Positions 16,875-25,449 of a DNA stretch of 64,000 nucleotides are shown here, one piece after another. Origin of the DNA: Gammaproteobacteria bacterium UBA4421 (lineage in GTDB: Bacteria; Pseudomonadota; Gammaproteobacteria; Pseudomonadales; Azotimanducaceae). The position numbers and the translations under genes are program-made. Positions within the stretch are counted from its first letter, which is position 1. Each line of letters opens with the position of its first letter. Below the pieces are notes generated by a model. It did no database searches. It saw nothing but the letters and a program-made list of their open reading frames with translations, and was not told where the DNA came from. The stretch spans positions 1 through 64,000 of the forward strand of contig DGQF01000011.1 in NCBI GenBank assembly GCA_002389675.1, given 5' to 3'.

Positions 16875-18332
16875 ATGATTTGTTCTAACATCGGTATCAG
16901 CGGCTTCGCCAGCTATCTGCCACCGCATCGCGTCCAACTCTCGCAGTGGTGTCAGTGGAGCGGAGATCGATTCGAAAAAGTTAAGACTGTCGTCGGCACC
17001 AGCTTCCGTATGCGCGGCGTTAACGAAAATGCCTACACCATGGCTGCAACTGCCGTGCTCAGGCTTCTGCAACAGTATAATGTCGACCCGCAAAAAATCG
17101 GTTTTTTCGGTCTTGGAACCGAGTCAAGTACAGACAATTCAGCGGGTGCGGTCATTGTCAAAGGCATGGTCAATCAGGCACTAAAGGAAAGAGGCAACGC
17201 GCAAATCAGCAGAGCCTGCGAAGTCCCCGAATTTAAACACGCCTGTTTGGGGGGCGTGTACGCGCTTAAGGCCGCATCCAGATTTCTTTCTACTGACGGC
17301 CACGATCGGATTGCCATTGTGGTCTGCTCGGACATCGCCGAGTATGAACGCACGTCGACGGGTGAACCCACCCAAGGCGCTGGTGCTGTTGCCATGCTAC
17401 TAGAACCCCAGGCCAAGCTGCTCAAGTTCGACCTTCGCATCAGCGGCTCGGCTTCCTCCTATCGAGGCCCCGATTTCCGCAAGCCGTTTGTTCGCTTTAT
17501 GGGGCAGGCACCGGGCCCGTATATGCAGCCGCGAGACCACCCAATTTTCAACGGCAAATATTCAACCACCTGTTACGTCGATGAAATATTGGCAGCTGGA
17601 CGGAATTTATTTTCACGCATTACCCCTCGGCCCAGCGTATTTATGCGCAGCATGGTGGCCAATTTCCTGCATAGGCCCTACCAACGCATGGCCGAAACGG
17701 GGCTAGCATTCCTCTTCCTGCTCTCCCTGGCGTTAGGTGATGATGACGATATTAAGGAATTGGAGCGATACGCCTGTGACGCATCCGTAGATTTCAATGC
17801 GGTTATTTCAGAATTAAAAAATCCGCCCGAAGTCTACCAATTGGTGGAAGATGAGAATATTAGCGAAGACCTTTATCCTAACACCAGCAACCTCGCCAAA
17901 CACCTTCGCAACTCCGCAGTTTTCGCTTCACTCATGACAGATCTGGGTGACGCCGAGATGAAAGAAGTCGGTAACCTCTACACCGCTTCGCTACCAGCAT
18001 GGATGGCTGCGGGAATAGAAAGTGCCCTTAAAGCCGGCAAAGATCTCAGCGGCACCCAAATACTTACCCTAGGTTATGGCAGCGGGGATGCTGCCGAAAT
18101 CATCCCCATGACATTCGTAGACGGTTGGCAAACTGCAGCCTCGAAAATCGCCTTCGATGAAAGTCTCGCTGGTGCAGCAGACATCAATGAACAAGACTAC
18201 GCCGCCTTGCATGACACCACCCATAATGCGCTGCTTACCCAGCAGAGCGGTGTCTTTTATATCGACAGAGTAGGCACAGGGGACGCCAGCTACGACAATC
18301 GCGGAATTGAATACTACAAGCTCGGATCCTAA
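16875..18332 (+). CDS. hydroxymethylglutaryl-CoA synthase
   Basis: 485 residues of thiolase fold. The HMG-CoA synthase triad is visible: Glu83 in GLGTESSTDNSAG, Cys124 in KHACLGGVYAL, and His266 in FLHRPYQRMAETG. The enzyme condenses acetyl-CoA with acetoacetyl-CoA, the first committed step of the mevalonate route. GEPTQGAGAVAMLLE is the conserved substrate-loop region. The protein is longer than many bacterial forms; an acidic segment near residues 285-345 looks like an insertion. AGGAAA precedes the ATG. Position 60 bases after idi supports an isoprenoid role, but a PksG-type beta-branching enzyme is the alternative; no polyketide genes are nearby. Confidence 0.85.
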   Translation: MICSNIGISGFASYLPPHRVQLSQWCQWSGDRFEKVKTVVGTSFRMRGVNENAYTMAATAVLRLLQQYNVDPQKIGFFGLGTESSTDNSAGAVIVKGMVNQALKERGNAQISRACEVPEFKHACLGGVYALKAASRFLSTDGHDRIAIVVCSDIAEYERTSTGEPTQGAGAVAMLLEPQAKLLKFDLRISGSASSYRGPDFRKPFVRFMGQAPGPYMQPRDHPIFNGKYSTTCYVDEILAAGRNLFSRITPRPSVFMRSMVANFLHRPYQRMAETGLAFLFLLSLALGDDDDIKELERYACDASVDFNAVISELKNPPEVYQLVEDENISEDLYPNTSNLAKHLRNSAVFASLMTDLGDAEMKEVGNLYTASLPAWMAAGIESALKAGKDLSGTQILTLGYGSGDAAEIIPMTFVDGWQTAASKIAFDESLAGAADINEQDYAALHDTTHNALLTQQSGVFYIDRVGTGDASYDNRGIEYYKLGS

Positions 18333-19063
18333 ACCTTATGCTTCATAGACCGCGGATTGGACGATCCCGGCGTCATAAATCGATCGAACCACTGATCCGC
18401 GTCAACCTCTAGCCTTGCCCGCAAACCTCGTTTAATGGCACCCAGCCCCCCCTCGGGATAGGCCGCTAGCCGGTGACAAAGCGCAGCGGCATATTCGACA
18501 ACCTCATCATCGGGCACACACCGTTGCGCCACCCCCAATGACAAAAGCTGCTTGCCGTTTAGGCGTTCTCCGAGCAAAGCGATTTCGGCCATTACGGACT
18601 CACTGTGCCGCAAACTTAGCCAAGCCTGATTATACGGCGCGGGCATTCCAATCATCGCCTCTCCAACCTGTAAAAATGCAGAGTCTGCGACAATTAACAG
18701 ATCGCAGGCCAACGCTAGGGCAGCACCTCCATTAATCGCATAGCCTTCTAGTGCGGCAACCAAGGGTTTGCGACTGTTGAATAAGCTTTTATGCACCCGC
18801 CGCCAAATTTTTGGAAAGTCCCCTGCCCAAGCCGGTGCCGGCTCAGCATTAAAAGCTTTGACGTCTAATCCCGAACAAAATCCTCCACCCGCACCCCGCA
18901 GCAGAATCACTTTCACATCATCTGTTTCATTCAAATTCAGCAAACCGGCAGCCAATGACTCACCCAATGGACCGGTAATCGCATTTTTACGCGCAGGCCG
19001 ATTGAGAACTACTTCGGCCCAACCTCCGGCGTGAATCTCAATCGTTACCGCATCTTCGCTCAT
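18329..19063 (-). CDS. enoyl-CoA hydratase/isomerase family protein
   Basis: 244 residues. Crotonase landmarks: VVLNRPARKNAITGPL, RGAGGGFCSGLDVKAF (first oxyanion loop) and ALEGYAINGGAALALACDLLIV (second). The region VGEAMIGMPAPYNQ takes the place of the catalytic FGxPE-type helix and contains a Glu, but the exact catalytic pair is unclear. Three starts lie in a row (GTG 19069, ATG 19066, ATG 19063). AAGGGG sits five bases before the last, so I used that one. The stop overlaps the HMG-CoA synthase stop by 4 bases, convergently. Confidence 0.83.
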   Translation of the reverse strand: MSEDAVTIEIHAGGWAEVVLNRPARKNAITGPLGESLAAGLLNLNETDDVKVILLRGAGGGFCSGLDVKAFNAEPAPAWAGDFPKIWRRVHKSLFNSRKPLVAALEGYAINGGAALALACDLLIVADSAFLQVGEAMIGMPAPYNQAWLSLRHSESVMAEIALLGERLNGKQLLSLGVAQRCVPDDEVVEYAAALCHRLAAYPEGGLGAIKRGLRARLEVDADQWFDRFMTPGSSNPRSMKHKV

Positions 19064-19111
19064 CATCACCCCTTACCAAGATAAATTTTTCAAACCAGTC
19101 ATGCACCGGTG

Positions 19112-19984
19112 TCAAACCAACAACCAGATTCCACCAATGACCAATGCGATGCCGACATATTCCCGCACTCCCAACCTTTCTTTGAGCAACACAGCTGAAG
19201 TCATGACGGTGAACAGTAGCTCCACCTGCCCGACCGCCCTAACCACCGCAGCATTTTTCAATGTCATAGCCGTAAACCACCCTGCAGAGGCCACCATACC
19301 AATTGCGCCTACCCAAACAGCAACTCGCCAACATGCCATCACCCGCCTAATTTGCCCCGGCTCTAAAAGCCAAAGATAACCGCCCATTAACAGGGTCTGC
19401 AAACTGACAGAAGCCATAACCGTAAGTCCAGCACGCTGAAGATAGTCGCCTGCATCCAATGCGAGACTTGCACCGCGAAACCCAACCGCGGAAATCGCAA
19501 ACCCAGCGCCTGCCGCCAATCCAAGCCACATAGCACGATTCGGCTTACGCATATCGGCCCACTGAAAACGACCTGACAAAAGCAGCACACCAAGCAAACT
19601 TACACCAATACCCGCAAGCGCCCAACGCGTATTTCCTTCACCTAAAACCAATAAACCAAAAAATGCAGCTTGCGCTGCCTCAGTCTTGGAATACGCCGTA
19701 CCTACCGCAAAATTACCACCGGAAAAAGCCGACAAGAGGCAGGCGGTTGCCACGATCTGTGCAACTGAACCCATGCTCACATAGGTGAAAAAAGCCGTAT
19801 TCAACCCACTCGGCTGGCCTGCCCACAGCCATAGCGCATAAGCCCAAGCAAAGGGCACCGCATAGATAAAGCGCACGTACGCTGCGCCATTAACAGACAA
19901 TCGCCCGGTCAAACGTTTCTGCAGTAGACTACGAACATTCTGCAAAAAAGCCGCAACCAACGTAATGCCTAACCACAGAGACAC
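19112..19984 (-). CDS. EamA/DMT-superfamily transporter
   Basis: 290 residues, almost all hydrophobic, with about ten membrane segments in two homologous halves, as in the drug/metabolite transporter superfamily. The second half contains VRAVGQVELLFTVMTSAVLLKERL, which matches the conserved end of EamA domains (the E-R-L helix start). The N-terminus (ITLVAAFLQNVRSLLQKRL) fits DMT members of marine gammaproteobacteria. Substrate unknown. Start is GTG 19984, four bases after the stop of the upstream MATE gene, so the two exporters are probably one operon. Confidence 0.82.
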   Translation of the reverse strand: MSLWLGITLVAAFLQNVRSLLQKRLTGRLSVNGAAYVRFIYAVPFAWAYALWLWAGQPSGLNTAFFTYVSMGSVAQIVATACLLSAFSGGNFAVGTAYSKTEAAQAAFFGLLVLGEGNTRWALAGIGVSLLGVLLLSGRFQWADMRKPNRAMWLGLAAGAGFAISAVGFRGASLALDAGDYLQRAGLTVMASVSLQTLLMGGYLWLLEPGQIRRVMACWRVAVWVGAIGMVASAGWFTAMTLKNAAVVRAVGQVELLFTVMTSAVLLKERLGVREYVGIALVIGGIWLLV

Positions 19985-19988
19985 CGCC

Positions 19989-21353
19989 CTAACGCCTTGC
20001 CAGCAGGGACACGAGATCGGCTCGCTGGGTCAAGTACACAAAACGCCCAACAAGGACCACTGCGGCTACCGTTAAGCCCAACATCAAACCCATCCAGTAA
20101 CCATATATGCCGAAGTCAATGGCCTCGAAGTAGCCGAACCCCAGGGCCCAAGATGTGGGAAAACCAATCAACCAGTATGCTCCCACCGCCACAAAAAACG
20201 GCACCCGAGTGTCTTTGAAGCCACGTAGTGCACCAATTGCGGTCCCCTGAACATTATCAACGGGTTGATATATGGCTACCAGAACCAACAACTGCACCGC
20301 CAACACTTGAACCCCGAAGTCTTTGGTATAAACAGCTGCGATCACATCACCGGCTGTGGCTAAAATCAATGCCGCTAATCCAGCAAAGGCCAATGACATT
20401 GACAGGGCCACCCAACCACTGCGGCCAGCGGCAGCCAAATTACCCGCGCCGACATTGAATCCCACCCTAATCGAGGCGGCCATGCCAATGGCGAGGGGGA
20501 TCATGAAGGTCAACCCCCCGACATTACTCGCAATCTGGTGCGCTGCAACGTTGTCTACACCCAACCGCCCGATCAAAAGTGTGAGTGCTGAAAAAATTGA
20601 ATACTCAGCAAAAATAGAGGAGCCAATAGGAACACCGAGCAGCACTAGCCGCCGCAACGCGGGCCAATCTGGTCTCGAAAATCGGTTGAATAGGCAAGCT
20701 ACCCGCATTCTCGAACACAGAATCACTCCAATCATGGCCAGTAGTTGATAACAGTACACCACCACAGATGCCCATCCGCAGCCTACCCCGCCCATGCTCG
20801 GCACACCTAGACCACCATGAATGAACCAATAGTTCAGCGGAATTTTCAGCAATAATGCGGATCCGGCAATGAGCATCGCGGGCAGCGTCCAGCCCAACCC
20901 CTCACACAAATACCGCATGCAAAAGTAGCCCAGCAAAGGCATCACGCCGACGCTCATGGCATCAAGATAAGCAGCGGTGACTGGAATCGCCAACGGATCC
21001 ACGCCTACGGTTTCGTACAAAGGGGTCAGATTTCGATAAATCACCATCAGGCAAATGCCGCCTAAAAAAGCGATCCAGAGCGCTTGGCGCACAACTTCTC
21101 CAGCTTCACCCCGACGCCCGGCGCCGTCTAACTGCGAGACAGTTGGAATAATCGCCATAATCGTGCCTGATACTAAGAGCATGAGAGGCCAAAACACCAC
21201 GGTGCCTAACGCAACACCCGCCAGATCAACCGACCCCACTTGGCCCGCCATCACCGTATCGGCGACACTCAGACTCATCTGCGCCAACTGGGTAAGTACC
21301 AGCGGCAAAGCTAAACGCACGAGGCGGCGCAATTCAGCAAAATTTTCTTGCAT
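19989..21353 (-). CDS. MATE-family multidrug efflux protein (NorM-like)
   Basis: 454 residues from ATG 21353 (GTG 21374 also in frame). Opens LRRLVRLALPLVLTQLAQMS and then SVADTVMAGQVGSVDLAGVA, the hallmark of MATE half one. The second half has VLLGVPIGSSIFAEYSIFS and AAHQIASNVGGLTFMIPLAI, typical of NorM. Twelve membrane segments expected. Such proteins expel cationic drugs in exchange for Na+ or H+. It is the first gene of a pair with the DMT transporter. Its upstream region is shared divergently with rubrerythrin and contains Fur- and OxyR-like sites, so either gene could respond to them. Confidence 0.9.
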   Translation of the reverse strand: MQENFAELRRLVRLALPLVLTQLAQMSLSVADTVMAGQVGSVDLAGVALGTVVFWPLMLLVSGTIMAIIPTVSQLDGAGRRGEAGEVVRQALWIAFLGGICLMVIYRNLTPLYETVGVDPLAIPVTAAYLDAMSVGVMPLLGYFCMRYLCEGLGWTLPAMLIAGSALLLKIPLNYWFIHGGLGVPSMGGVGCGWASVVVYCYQLLAMIGVILCSRMRVACLFNRFSRPDWPALRRLVLLGVPIGSSIFAEYSIFSALTLLIGRLGVDNVAAHQIASNVGGLTFMIPLAIGMAASIRVGFNVGAGNLAAAGRSGWVALSMSLAFAGLAALILATAGDVIAAVYTKDFGVQVLAVQLLVLVAIYQPVDNVQGTAIGALRGFKDTRVPFFVAVGAYWLIGFPTSWALGFGYFEAIDFGIYGYWMGLMLGLTVAAVVLVGRFVYLTQRADLVSLLARR

Positions 21354-21490
21354 GCAGCGCCCCGATGGACCCACTGGGAAAGACTCAAGTGTAACGTGAA
21401 CCTGCGCTGAGGAACATCAACCAACGGCCTACGTGATAACCAACTCAACCCAAAACAGGCCTGCGCCAGCATCGTTAAGGGCGTGAATGG

Positions 21491-21504
21491 GAATCATTAT
21501 CATT
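21491..21504. promoter_or_regulatory. Fur-box-like sequence
   Basis: GAATCATTATCATT on the plus strand. Its reverse complement, with flanks, matches 13 of 19 positions of the Fur consensus, with the AATGATAAT core intact. It lies in the 316-base region between the MATE exporter and rubrerythrin. Iron control of either gene is possible. The match is partial and made by eye. Confidence 0.4.
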
Positions 21505-21532
21505 GAAGCGTTATTTAAATAATGGCCGATCG

Positions 21533-21547
21533 ATAGGCAAATCCTAT
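21533..21547. promoter_or_regulatory. OxyR-like half-site
   Basis: ATAG at 21533-21536 and CTAT at 21544-21547 are exactly 7 bases apart, the ATAG-N7-CTAT half of the OxyR site. The expected second half downstream is degenerate (ATTC and CAAA at the next 7-base steps). It stands about 125 bases before the rubrerythrin ATG. A -10-like TATACT is at 21592-21597. The oxyR gene is 2.4 kb downstream. Site assignment is inferred from spacing and context. Confidence 0.5.
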
Positions 21548-21604
21548 TGTCATCATTCAAAGATTCAAATGGCTATGCCTCACTAAGCGCCTATACTTGT
21601 GTTC

Positions 21605-21624
21605 AGTCACGATCGTGTGTGACT
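21605..21624. repeat. inverted repeat in rubrerythrin leader
   Basis: AGTCAC (21605-21610) and GTGACT (21619-21624) are separated by 8 bases, and CACGATCGTG (21608-21617) is a palindrome inside them. It lies downstream of the -10-like TATACT and 46 bases before the rubrerythrin start. It could be an operator or a leader hairpin. No factor can be assigned. Confidence 0.5.
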
Positions 21625-21669
21625 CGCGATTAAATTATTCAACCGTTATCTTTCACAGGAGCTAAACCT

Positions 21670-22086
21670 ATGGACTTGAAGGAAAGCAATACTTTGCAAA
21701 ACCTAAAAGACGCCTTCGCCGGAGAATCTCAAGCCAACCGTCGATACCTCTACTTCGCAGCAAAAGCCGATATCGAAGGCGAGAACGATGTTGCCGCAGT
21801 TTTTCGCTCAACCGCGGAAGGCGAAACCGGCCATGCTCACGGGCACCTAGAGTACATGGAAGCTGTCGGCGACCCTGCAACCGGTCTGCCTATTGGCGGC
21901 AGCAGCGACAATCTCAAAGCGGCGATCGCAGGCGAGACGCATGAGTACACAGACATGTATCCAGGCATGGCTGCAACCGCACGTGACGAAGGTTTCGACG
22001 AAATTGCCGACTGGTTCGAGACGCTGGCAAAAGCGGAACGCTCTCACGCCAATCGCTTCCAAAAAGCCCTTGATAATATGGGCTGA
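21670..22086 (+). CDS. rubrerythrin-family diiron protein without rubredoxin domain
   Basis: 138 residues: a four-helix ferritin-like bundle only. Opens [20 protein letters not shown], then [36 protein letters not shown] and [14 protein letters not shown]. These carry the repeated E-x2-H and E(T)HEY iron ligands of rubrerythrins. The usual C-terminal rubredoxin domain is absent, so electrons must come from another protein. The likely role is reduction of hydrogen peroxide in the cytosol. AGGAG precedes the ATG. A hairpin follows, then the Fe-S protein and DUF3501 genes, so it probably leads this operon. Confidence 0.9.
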   Translation: MDLKESNTLQNLKDAFAGESQANRRYLYFAAKADIEGENDVAAVFRSTAEGETGHAHGHLEYMEAVGDPATGLPIGGSSDNLKAAIAGETHEYTDMYPGMAATARDEGFDEIADWFETLAKAERSHANRFQKALDNMG

Positions 22087-22105
22087 AAGCGTCGCTCGCT
22101 GGTGA

Positions 22106-22129
22106 AAAGGGCTCCCGAGCGAGCCCTTT
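22106..22129 (+). terminator. hairpin after rubrerythrin
   Basis: AAAGGGCTC (22106-22114) pairs perfectly with GAGCCCTTT (22121-22129) around a 6-base loop, 20 bases after the rubrerythrin stop. No long T-run follows, so it is more likely an attenuator or mRNA-stabilising stem that makes rubrerythrin message exceed that of the downstream genes. Confidence 0.6.
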
Positions 22130-22175
22130 ATCATCCCCCCACTGATAATTTTTTAGCCACATCAGGTGATCAAAA

Positions 22176-23501
22176 ATGCGCGAAGGTAGTCTCGAGGCAC
22201 CTAACAGACAGCCCTTGGATTGGAAAAACCCGGAATTTTACGAAAAGGACAAACTCTACGACGAATTAGAGAGAGTCTATGACATCTGCCATACCTGCAG
22301 ACGCTGCGTCAGCCTGTGCGATGCTTTTCCGACGCTTTTTGATCTTATTGATGAATCCGAGACTTTCGAAGTCGACGGTGTGGATAAAGCAGACTACATG
22401 AACGTGGTGGATCAATGTTTTCTATGTGACCTGTGCGCGGAGACTAAATGCCCTTATCTGCCACCCCATGAGTGGGCTGTTGACTTTCCTCACCTCATGC
22501 TGCGTGCAAAAGCACATAAATTTTCAGAGCAGGACACAAAATGGCGTGACCGTCTGATAACCTCCACGGACCCCATTTTTGACGCGCTATCGACACCGGG
22601 TATCGCAACGATGGCAAACGCTGCAGCGGGTTCAAAGGTCATGCGCAAAGCCGGCGAGAAGGTTCTGGGCATCCATGCCGAAGCGCCTCTGCCACACTTC
22701 GAGACCAAAGCATTAACCAAACGCTTGCCAGAAATTGTCAATGCATCTGATTCACCCGTGGCAACCGACAACACCACCGGCAAAGTTGCGATTTATGTCA
22801 CCTGCTACGGTGATCATAATGAACCACAGGTTGTCGAGGACTTAGTTGCGGTCCTTGCCCACAACAACATTAGCGTGAAAATTTTACAGGACAGTAAATG
22901 CTGCGGGATGCCGAAGCTTGAACTGGGCGACTTGAAAAAGGTGGAAAAACTCAAAGATGCCAATTTACCGGGGTTTTTGGCGGCCATTGGGGAAGGCTAC
23001 GACATCATCGCACCGATACCTTCATGCGTGCTGATGTACAAACAAGAACTGCCCCTGATGTTTCCGCAAGACGCTGACATTGCCCGCGTCAAAGCACATT
23101 TTTTTGATCCGTTCGAATATCTGATGCTGCGACACAAGGCGGGACTGGCCAATACAGACTTCAAACATCCGTTAGGTAAAGTGGCCTACCACGTCGCCTG
23201 CCATCAACGCGTACAAAACTTTGGCATGAAGACCCGCGACTTCCTTCAGTTAATCCAAGACACCGAAGTCACCTCTATCGAGCGCTGTTCCGGTCACGAT
23301 GGTACCTACGCGGTCAAAGCTGAAACCTACGATAAAGCAATGAAAATTGCCCGACCAGTGGTTCGACGAGTGCAGGAAGCTAATGCAGACACCTTTGGCT
23401 CGGACTGCCCGATGGCCGGTCGCCTTATCGCCCACGGGATAGATGGCGATGCAGAACCCCAACACCCTGCCTCAATGGTGAGAAAAGCATATGGAATCTA
23501 A
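22176..23501 (+). CDS. heterodisulfide-reductase/GlpC-like Fe-S protein
   Basis: 441 residues. Two [4Fe-4S] motifs lie near the N-terminus: CHTCRRCVSLC at 38-48 and CFLCDLC followed by CP at 81-93. The C-terminal half has two CCG-type segments, SKCCGMPKL and a weaker one, VACHQR with RCSGHDG. This is the architecture of GlpC, glycolate oxidase iron-sulfur and HdrB-like electron carriers. Context suggests it passes electrons to the rubredoxin-less rubrerythrin; that is inference. No signal peptide. Its last 11 bases overlap the start of the DUF3501 gene, so the two are translationally coupled. Confidence 0.85.
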   Translation: MREGSLEAPNRQPLDWKNPEFYEKDKLYDELERVYDICHTCRRCVSLCDAFPTLFDLIDESETFEVDGVDKADYMNVVDQCFLCDLCAETKCPYLPPHEWAVDFPHLMLRAKAHKFSEQDTKWRDRLITSTDPIFDALSTPGIATMANAAAGSKVMRKAGEKVLGIHAEAPLPHFETKALTKRLPEIVNASDSPVATDNTTGKVAIYVTCYGDHNEPQVVEDLVAVLAHNNISVKILQDSKCCGMPKLELGDLKKVEKLKDANLPGFLAAIGEGYDIIAPIPSCVLMYKQELPLMFPQDADIARVKAHFFDPFEYLMLRHKAGLANTDFKHPLGKVAYHVACHQRVQNFGMKTRDFLQLIQDTEVTSIERCSGHDGTYAVKAETYDKAMKIARPVVRRVQEANADTFGSDCPMAGRLIAHGIDGDAEPQHPASMVRKAYGI

Positions 23502-24084
23502 CCAAAAACTAACGCGGGAAAATTTACTGACTCTGGAAGCCTACTCGGAGCAACGCGCGACTTTTCGAGCTCAAGTCATTGAACACAAAAAACATCGGCA
23601 AGTGAAGTTGGGGCCGCACGCCACCCTCTATTTCGAGGATGCGCTCACCATGAAATATCAAATCCAGGAAATGTTGCGCGTCGAAAAAATATTCACTGCT
23701 GCAGAGATCAACGAAGAACTGGAAACCTATAATCCACTTATTCCCGATGGTAGTAATTGGAAAGCCACCTTCATGATTGAATATAGCGACATCGCCGAAC
23801 GTCGCGCAGCTCTGGCCACCATGGGCGGCATTGAGCATACCGTCTGGGTCAAAATTGGTGACGACGAGAAAATCTGCGCAATCGCTAATGAAGATCTTGA
23901 ACGCTCCAGCGAAGAAAAAGCATCAGCCGTGCACTTTATGCGTTTCGAAATTGAATCTCAGGCAATCTTGTCCATCAGAGCGGGCGCACCGGTACAAATG
24001 GGCATCGACCACCCGGCGCTCCCTTACCGCGTGGACGTCAGTCCATCAACCTTGACCAGCTTAGCCCGCGATTTCGCCGATTAG
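23491..24084 (+). CDS. DUF3501 family protein
   Basis: 197 residues. LTRENLLTLEAYSEQRATFR, HRQVKLGPHATLYFEDALTM and YQIQEMLRVEKIF are the recognisable DUF3501 blocks. RLGPH-like and IQEMLR segments are strongly conserved in this family, which has no assigned biochemical role. It is cytosolic, with no cysteine-rich motif. Its start overlaps the Fe-S gene's end by 11 bases. The rubrerythrin, Fe-S protein, DUF3501 set recurs as a unit in many bacteria, so this protein probably serves the same peroxide or redox task, perhaps as a partner of the Fe-S carrier. Confidence 0.9.
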   Translation: MESNQKLTRENLLTLEAYSEQRATFRAQVIEHKKHRQVKLGPHATLYFEDALTMKYQIQEMLRVEKIFTAAEINEELETYNPLIPDGSNWKATFMIEYSDIAERRAALATMGGIEHTVWVKIGDDEKICAIANEDLERSSEEKASAVHFMRFEIESQAILSIRAGAPVQMGIDHPALPYRVDVSPSTLTSLARDFAD

Positions 24085-24100
24085 GCAAGAAGCTAAAATT

Positions 24101-24994
24101 TCAATCTATTGATACCGCGTCACCAACCGATTGCAGAACCTCGGCCATCTGCTGCAGCAACGGCGCACGCGTGGAGGTACTGCGCCAACATAGCCCTATG
24201 GTTCTGTGTGGTTCAGGACCACTGAACCGAATGTAGCGCACACTCTTTTCACGGTGGCGTGTTGCCAAAAGCGGCATCAAGGTAACGCCAGCATTTGCCG
24301 CTACCATTTGTCTTAAGGTCTCCAATGACGTGCCCCGGAAGCTGTTGTTTTCCAGCGCATTATGCGCATGGCACACATCTAAAGCTTGGTGCCGCAAACA
24401 ATGACCGTCCTCTAGCAACAAGACATCTTCACCCGCTAGGTCCGCTAACGAAACGGATTTTTGTTGAGCCTTCGGATGGTGCTCACTCACGGCAAGCAGA
24501 AAGGGCTCGGCAAACAACATGCGCTCCTCGATATGATCCTCATTTAACGGTAAGGCCAACAGCACAGCATCCAAGTCGCCCTGTTTTAAGGAGCGTGTAA
24601 TTTGATCAGTTTGAGCTTCGATCAGCTGCAATCGAAGATTTGGGAATAATTCGCGCACGGGAGCGAGAATGTAAGGCAGCAAATAAGGTGCCACTGTGGG
24701 AATAACCCCCAGCCTAAATTCTCCACCCAGCGGATCTCGAAACTGCTCAGCCATACTGGTCAACGTATTCACCTCGCGCAACACCTGTTGCGCCTGCAAA
24801 ACAATTTGTTCACCTGCAGGCGACAACATCACCTGACGATTGCTGCGCTCTATTAGCGTGACTCCCAGCGTCTCTTCCAATTTTTTTAACTGGGTGGAAA
24901 GTGTCGGCTGACTGACAAAACAAGCCTGTGCCGCGCGCCCAAAATGCTTGTGCTCAGCAACCGCCACCAAATAACGGAGATCTCTCAGGTTCAC
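24101..24994 (-). CDS. oxyR: hydrogen peroxide sensor OxyR
   Basis: 297 residues of LysR type. Helix-turn-helix in FGRAAQACFVSQPTLSTQLK. The redox cysteines are Cys199 and Cys208 in DGHCLRHQALDVC, at the same numbers as in E. coli OxyR, followed by the conserved TSLETLRQMVAANAGVTLMP. Oxidation joins the two cysteines and switches on peroxide-defence genes. Start GTG 24994. It is convergent with the rubrerythrin operon, whose upstream region carries an ATAG-N7-CTAT half-site. An autoregulatory site was not obvious in the 76 bases upstream. Confidence 0.95.
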   Translation of the reverse strand: MNLRDLRYLVAVAEHKHFGRAAQACFVSQPTLSTQLKKLEETLGVTLIERSNRQVMLSPAGEQIVLQAQQVLREVNTLTSMAEQFRDPLGGEFRLGVIPTVAPYLLPYILAPVRELFPNLRLQLIEAQTDQITRSLKQGDLDAVLLALPLNEDHIEERMLFAEPFLLAVSEHHPKAQQKSVSLADLAGEDVLLLEDGHCLRHQALDVCHAHNALENNSFRGTSLETLRQMVAANAGVTLMPLLATRHREKSVRYIRFSGPEPHRTIGLCWRSTSTRAPLLQQMAEVLQSVGDAVSID

Positions 24995-25070
24995 GCCGCT
25001 ACGCCCGCAACATTATCTGGCGGCGACAGGCGCCGCGAGCAAACTCGCTTACTCAAAGTAGCCATCTCCT

Positions 25071-25427
25071 TTATCGCTCCGCCGCGGCACTGAGCATCAT
25101 ATAGTCAACCGCTGCGCCAAGATCATCATCACTACAGCGGAAACACATCCCTTTTGGCGGCATACTTGGCTGCACGCCCACGATTGTCGCCTGTAGCAGA
25201 AGATCACGGCCTTTCGCTATGCGTGGCCCCCAAGCCTGCTTATCGCCGAGCTTCGGAGCACCACTGATGCCTGAGTTGTGGCAGGAAGCGCAATAGTTTT
25301 GATAAATTTCAGCGCCTAGATTCGCGCTGCTTGTTGCACTGCCCTGCTCTGCGCTGGGTGAGGTGTTGCCACCACAACCAAACAGCACAAGACCAAACCA
25401 CAGGACCAATCCATACCTACTCTGCAT
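25071..25427 (-). CDS. lipoprotein c-type cytochrome (cytochrome c5-like)
   Basis: 118 residues from ATG 25427, chosen because GGAG lies eight bases upstream and the product starts with a lipoprotein signal (LVLWFGLVLFGCGG, lipobox LFGC). The heme motif is CASCH, with the axial Met likely in PSMPPKGMCF, followed by CFRCSDDDL. The two extra Cys of CFRC are the conserved pair of cytochrome c5. It would carry electrons in the periplasm, anchored to a membrane. Longer in-frame starts up to 25502 overlap the omega-amidase gene and add no signal. Confidence 0.87.
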   Translation of the reverse strand: MQSRYGLVLWFGLVLFGCGGNTSPSAEQGSATSSANLGAEIYQNYCASCHNSGISGAPKLGDKQAWGPRIAKGRDLLLQATIVGVQPSMPPKGMCFRCSDDDLGAAVDYMMLSAAAER

Positions 25428-25449
25428 TCTCAAATCTCCAATCACTTCA

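Noticed and set aside
21511..21522. TTATTTAAATAA palindrome before rubrerythrin
   Set aside because: Short AT-only symmetry, common by chance in promoter regions; kept only as background to the OxyR and Fur-like sites.
24995..25070. possible OxyR autoregulatory site upstream of oxyR
   Set aside because: No ATAG-N7-CTAT pattern was visible in these 76 bases.
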